DNA of 64,000 nt from Pelagibius sp. Alg239-R121 (GTDB lineage Bacteria > Pseudomonadota > Alphaproteobacteria > Kiloniellales > Kiloniellaceae), in assembly GCF_947331435.1 (NCBI RefSeq), contig NZ_CAMZOF010000005.1, positions 372,001 to 436,000 on the forward strand. The letters are read 5' to 3'. The notes under the pieces were generated by a model that was given only the letters and a program-made list of their open reading frames with translations, did not search any database and was not told where the DNA came from. This document shows positions 62,082 through 64,000 of the stretch, piece by piece. The first letter of the stretch is position 1. Every line of letters starts with the position of its first letter. Both the position numbers and the translations under genes were made by a program.

Positions 62082-62739
62082 CACAAGTCCGCCATTGTTT
62101 AATCTGACCTCAAATAGGATTGGTATCGGTAAACATCTTTGCCACCCCGGCAACATTGTCCCCATCACTTTCAAAAACCCACTCCGGGGCCTTGAATAGT
62201 TTCCGGTTTTCCGTCCTTAAGTGCCAGGTCGGACGATGAAATCAGATCCCATTTCTGAACATAGTTCATGTGCCGGTTGCCATCATCCAGATTAGCGATG
62301 GCCGTCGCGGTACTGTCAACTCAATGAAGACAAAACCGGCTCGAGAGAATTTACTGATCGACTTACGCGGTAACACTCAAAGTGCACTATGTGTTCAAGG
62401 CTGGGGCACGGAACTTACGTAGTGTCTTATGGCGGATCAGATGGCGTTGAACAAAAAAACTATTGTAAATTGCAGGGTAGGTTGGGAGGAATCGCTGGGC
62501 TGATGCTGGTGATATAAAACGCTGCATTCGTCATTCGCGTTATCGAGCCGGTAAATGCGAGTTTTCTGTGGGGTTATTGAGATTGCAGGTGCATTCCTCA
62601 CTCGAAGCAGTGCCGATCTCTCTTGGTCTTCTGGTTTCAACTCGACTGTCGAAGTTCTGGGCCAGTTTTTTTATCAGCGGAGGCGAGAAACTAGCCTTCT
62701 CTGCCTCAAACCGGTTTGTTCGGACACTGACGGCAGCAC
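62082..62739. other. 658-base stretch without supported gene
   Basis: No ORF in this region has motifs or a reasonable SD. It separates the AT-rich racemase gene from the response-regulator operon and is itself AT-richer than the window average. I see no hairpin or RNA that I can name. Confidence 0.5.
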
Positions 62740-63504
62740 CTATGGGCTGATGCTTGAATCAACGTCGGCATCCGGATTGAAGAGATAGCCTGCGCCGTGC
62801 ACTGTGACGATCCAGCGCGGGAACTTCGGGTTCGGCTCGAGGTACTTTCGAAGGCGGGCAACCAGCACATCGATGGAACGGTCGTTGTGAGACCATTCGC
62901 GATGGCAGATGCTTTGGGTCAGCAGGTTCCTGTCCAGAATTTCTCCGGGATGCGTCAGAAAGACCGCGGCAAGACGGGTTTCGGCCAGGGTCAGTTGATG
63001 GACAACGCCACTCACAATCAGCCTGCGGGTGGTTTGAATCAGCCGGAAGCATCCGTATTCGATCTCGCGTGAAGGCAGGGGCAGCGGAGAGGCATTGCGC
63101 GCCAGAAGAAGATTACGGATCCGCAGGGAGAGCTCCGTCGCACTGAAGGGTTTGGTGATGTAGTCCTGTGCTCCCAATCCCAAACCCAGCGTCCGGTCGT
63201 GTTCGTCGTCCAGAACACTTAGAATGATCACCGGGCAATCACATTTATCCTTGATCGTCTGCAGCAGGAGCAAGCCGTCGCAATCTGGCAGACGGCGATC
63301 CAGCAACACCAGATCCCAGGCCTTCTTCCTTAACTGCCGCTCCGCCTGTTCCGCCGTGCCAGCCTCTGAAACCGCATAGCCCTCCGCCAGGAGGAGTTCC
63401 CGCAAAAGCACGCGAACAACCTGATCGTCGTCGACCACCAAAATGCTGTCGGGCTGCTGCACGGCAACGGAAGGCGGATGAGCCTGGGCCGGTCGAGGAA
63501 TCAT
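62740..63504 (-). CDS. OmpR/PhoB-family response regulator
   Basis: A 254-residue two-domain regulator. The receiver: SILVVDDDQVVRVLLRELLLAEGYAV, phospho-Asp in DLVLLDRRLPDCDG, and ITKPFSATEL. The C-terminal winged helix: RLAAVFLTHPGEILDRNLLTQSICHREWSHNDRSIDVLVARLRKYLEPNPKFPRWIVTVHGAGYLF. ATG 63504 overlaps the kinase stop (ATGA), so it is translationally coupled to the hybrid kinase upstream. Target genes unknown. Confidence 0.93.
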   Translation of the reverse strand: MIPRPAQAHPPSVAVQQPDSILVVDDDQVVRVLLRELLLAEGYAVSEAGTAEQAERQLRKKAWDLVLLDRRLPDCDGLLLLQTIKDKCDCPVIILSVLDDEHDRTLGLGLGAQDYITKPFSATELSLRIRNLLLARNASPLPLPSREIEYGCFRLIQTTRRLIVSGVVHQLTLAETRLAAVFLTHPGEILDRNLLTQSICHREWSHNDRSIDVLVARLRKYLEPNPKFPRWIVTVHGAGYLFNPDADVDSSISP

Positions 63505-64000
63505 CTGCTCACCTCCGCAGCCAGCGCACGTGCCCGCTTTGGCGCCGTCCGCAAGTGAGGATCCAGAAGCACCTGCCAAGCCCCAAGGTCCGGCCGCTGC
63601 TGACCGCGGCGGCACTCGAACTCCAGATCCCTCAGCATAGCCGCCAAATCCGTAATTCCCATGACGGCACAGCTGCTCGCAACACGATGCGCAAGATCTG
63701 CGAGACGATGAAGGTCGCCATCCGCCAAAGCTGCACGAAACTTGCCGGCCTCACCGTCCCATTGGGTCGTGAAGGCTGCAGCCATGGCATCGACGATCCG
63801 GGGCGATAGATCCGAGAGGCAGTTTGCGGACGTCTGCGGCTGGGTCTCCGGGCGCTGTGCCGGGATCTCTCCGCCCTCGGGCAGGATCGCCCGGATCAGG
63901 GCATCGCCCGCGGCTGGCTTTGCAAGCAGCGCATCGAAGGGATGGCCTTTGCCATTCGTTCTGGAGACCAGATCGGCGTTTGCCGTCAGGGCAATGAAGC
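63501..64000 (-). CDS. Hybrid sensor kinase C-terminus: receiver end plus Hpt domain (runs off window)
   Basis: The reading frame is open to base 64000, so the N-terminal sensor and kinase parts lie outside. What is visible starts in a receiver domain (FIALTANADLVSR...FDALLAKPAAGDALIRAILP, with the conserved Lys-Pro), then a linker, and a C-terminal Hpt domain with the phosphorylatable His in LADLAHRVASSCAVMG. A complete phosphorelay component typical of ArcB/BarA-like kinases, ending in an overlap with the response-regulator gene. Confidence 0.9.
   Translation of the reverse strand, partial: FIALTANADLVSRTNGKGHPFDALLAKPAAGDALIRAILPEGGEIPAQRPETQPQTSANCLSDLSPRIVDAMAAAFTTQWDGEAGKFRAALADGDLHRLADLAHRVASSCAVMGITDLAAMLRDLEFECRRGQQRPDLGAWQVLLDPHLRTAPKRARALAAEVSR

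Noticed and set aside
1-64000. CRISPR arrays, phage or defence systems, insertion sequences, tRNA or rRNA genes
   Set aside because: I looked for direct-repeat arrays, transposase or integrase motifs, restriction or toxin modules and cloverleaf structures and found none that can be supported.

Overview
The window is a GC-rich stretch of an alphaproteobacterial chromosome. It is dense in LysE/RhtB exporters, tripartite tricarboxylate (Tct) transport, a class III adenylate cyclase with TolB-like and TPR segments, ECF41-type sigma, GMC oxidoreductases and GlxA/LysR regulators. The mixture fits a free-living, probably marine or rhizosphere, Rhodospirillales/Kiloniellales/Rhizobiales-like heterotroph; I cannot name a genus. 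I see no rRNA, tRNA, CRISPR, IS transposase or phage genes.

Layout. 0-3.2 kb: the C-terminus of a sensor kinase, a receiver-only response regulator, and a chemoreceptor with a degenerate PilZ-like tail. 3.2-3.7 kb: a short MerF and a Cys-rich partner. 3.8-16 kb: amino-acid handling (threonine-dehydratase-like enzyme, LysE exporter, D-cysteine desulfhydrase, two more LysE exporters, ornithine-cyclodeaminase-like enzyme), MFS, GNAT, LysR, glutamine amidotransferase, MAPEG, cupin and aldo/keto reductase genes. 16-26.5 kb: a frameshifted membrane gene, a phosphoesterase, an adenylate cyclase, an XRE regulator divergent from a small membrane protein, azlCD, a CGNR regulator, a YcaQ-like winged-helix protein, a VOC protein and a polytopic protein. 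26.6-32.5 kb: an XRE regulator, 1.2 kb of apparently non-coding AT-richer DNA, an exported catalase plus exported ankyrin protein (katB-ankB type), and a membrane protein overlapping an ECF sigma gene with a Cys-rich tail. 32.6-39.5 kb: MFS, ECF41 sigma plus AhpD-like protein, SRPBCC, GST, VOC, GFA, and an ArsR-SRPBCC pair.

39.6-49.4 kb is a coherent catabolic island. A metallophosphoesterase fused to a barrel-like domain, TctA, TctB and a ROK regulator lie on the minus strand. They diverge from TctC, a choline-sulfatase-family enzyme and 6-phosphogluconate dehydrogenase. The likely theme is uptake and dismantling of a sulfated or phosphorylated organic acid or sugar.

51.5-57.5 kb is a second coherent cluster. 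A DddP-like M24 protein is translationally coupled to a GMC dehydrogenase, followed by a DUF861-type cupin and a cysteine-dioxygenase-like cupin, with a divergent LysR. All six DddP metal ligands are conserved at a constant offset, but the proposed catalytic Asp is Val. This points to a DMSP-lyase relative acting on another substrate, possibly a sulfur compound.

57.5-64 kb: a phosphatase-family protein, a decayed tandem copy beside an intact small protein (DUF6614-like), DinB, a hydratase/FAH protein, an AT-richer Asp/Glu racemase, and a response regulator coupled to the C-terminus of a hybrid kinase with an Hpt domain that runs off the window.

Regulatory DNA visible by eye includes strong intrinsic terminators after the chemoreceptor and tctC genes, a 36-bp near-perfect palindrome at 39515-39550, and operator-like palindromes upstream of the ArsR, ROK, GST and XRE genes.
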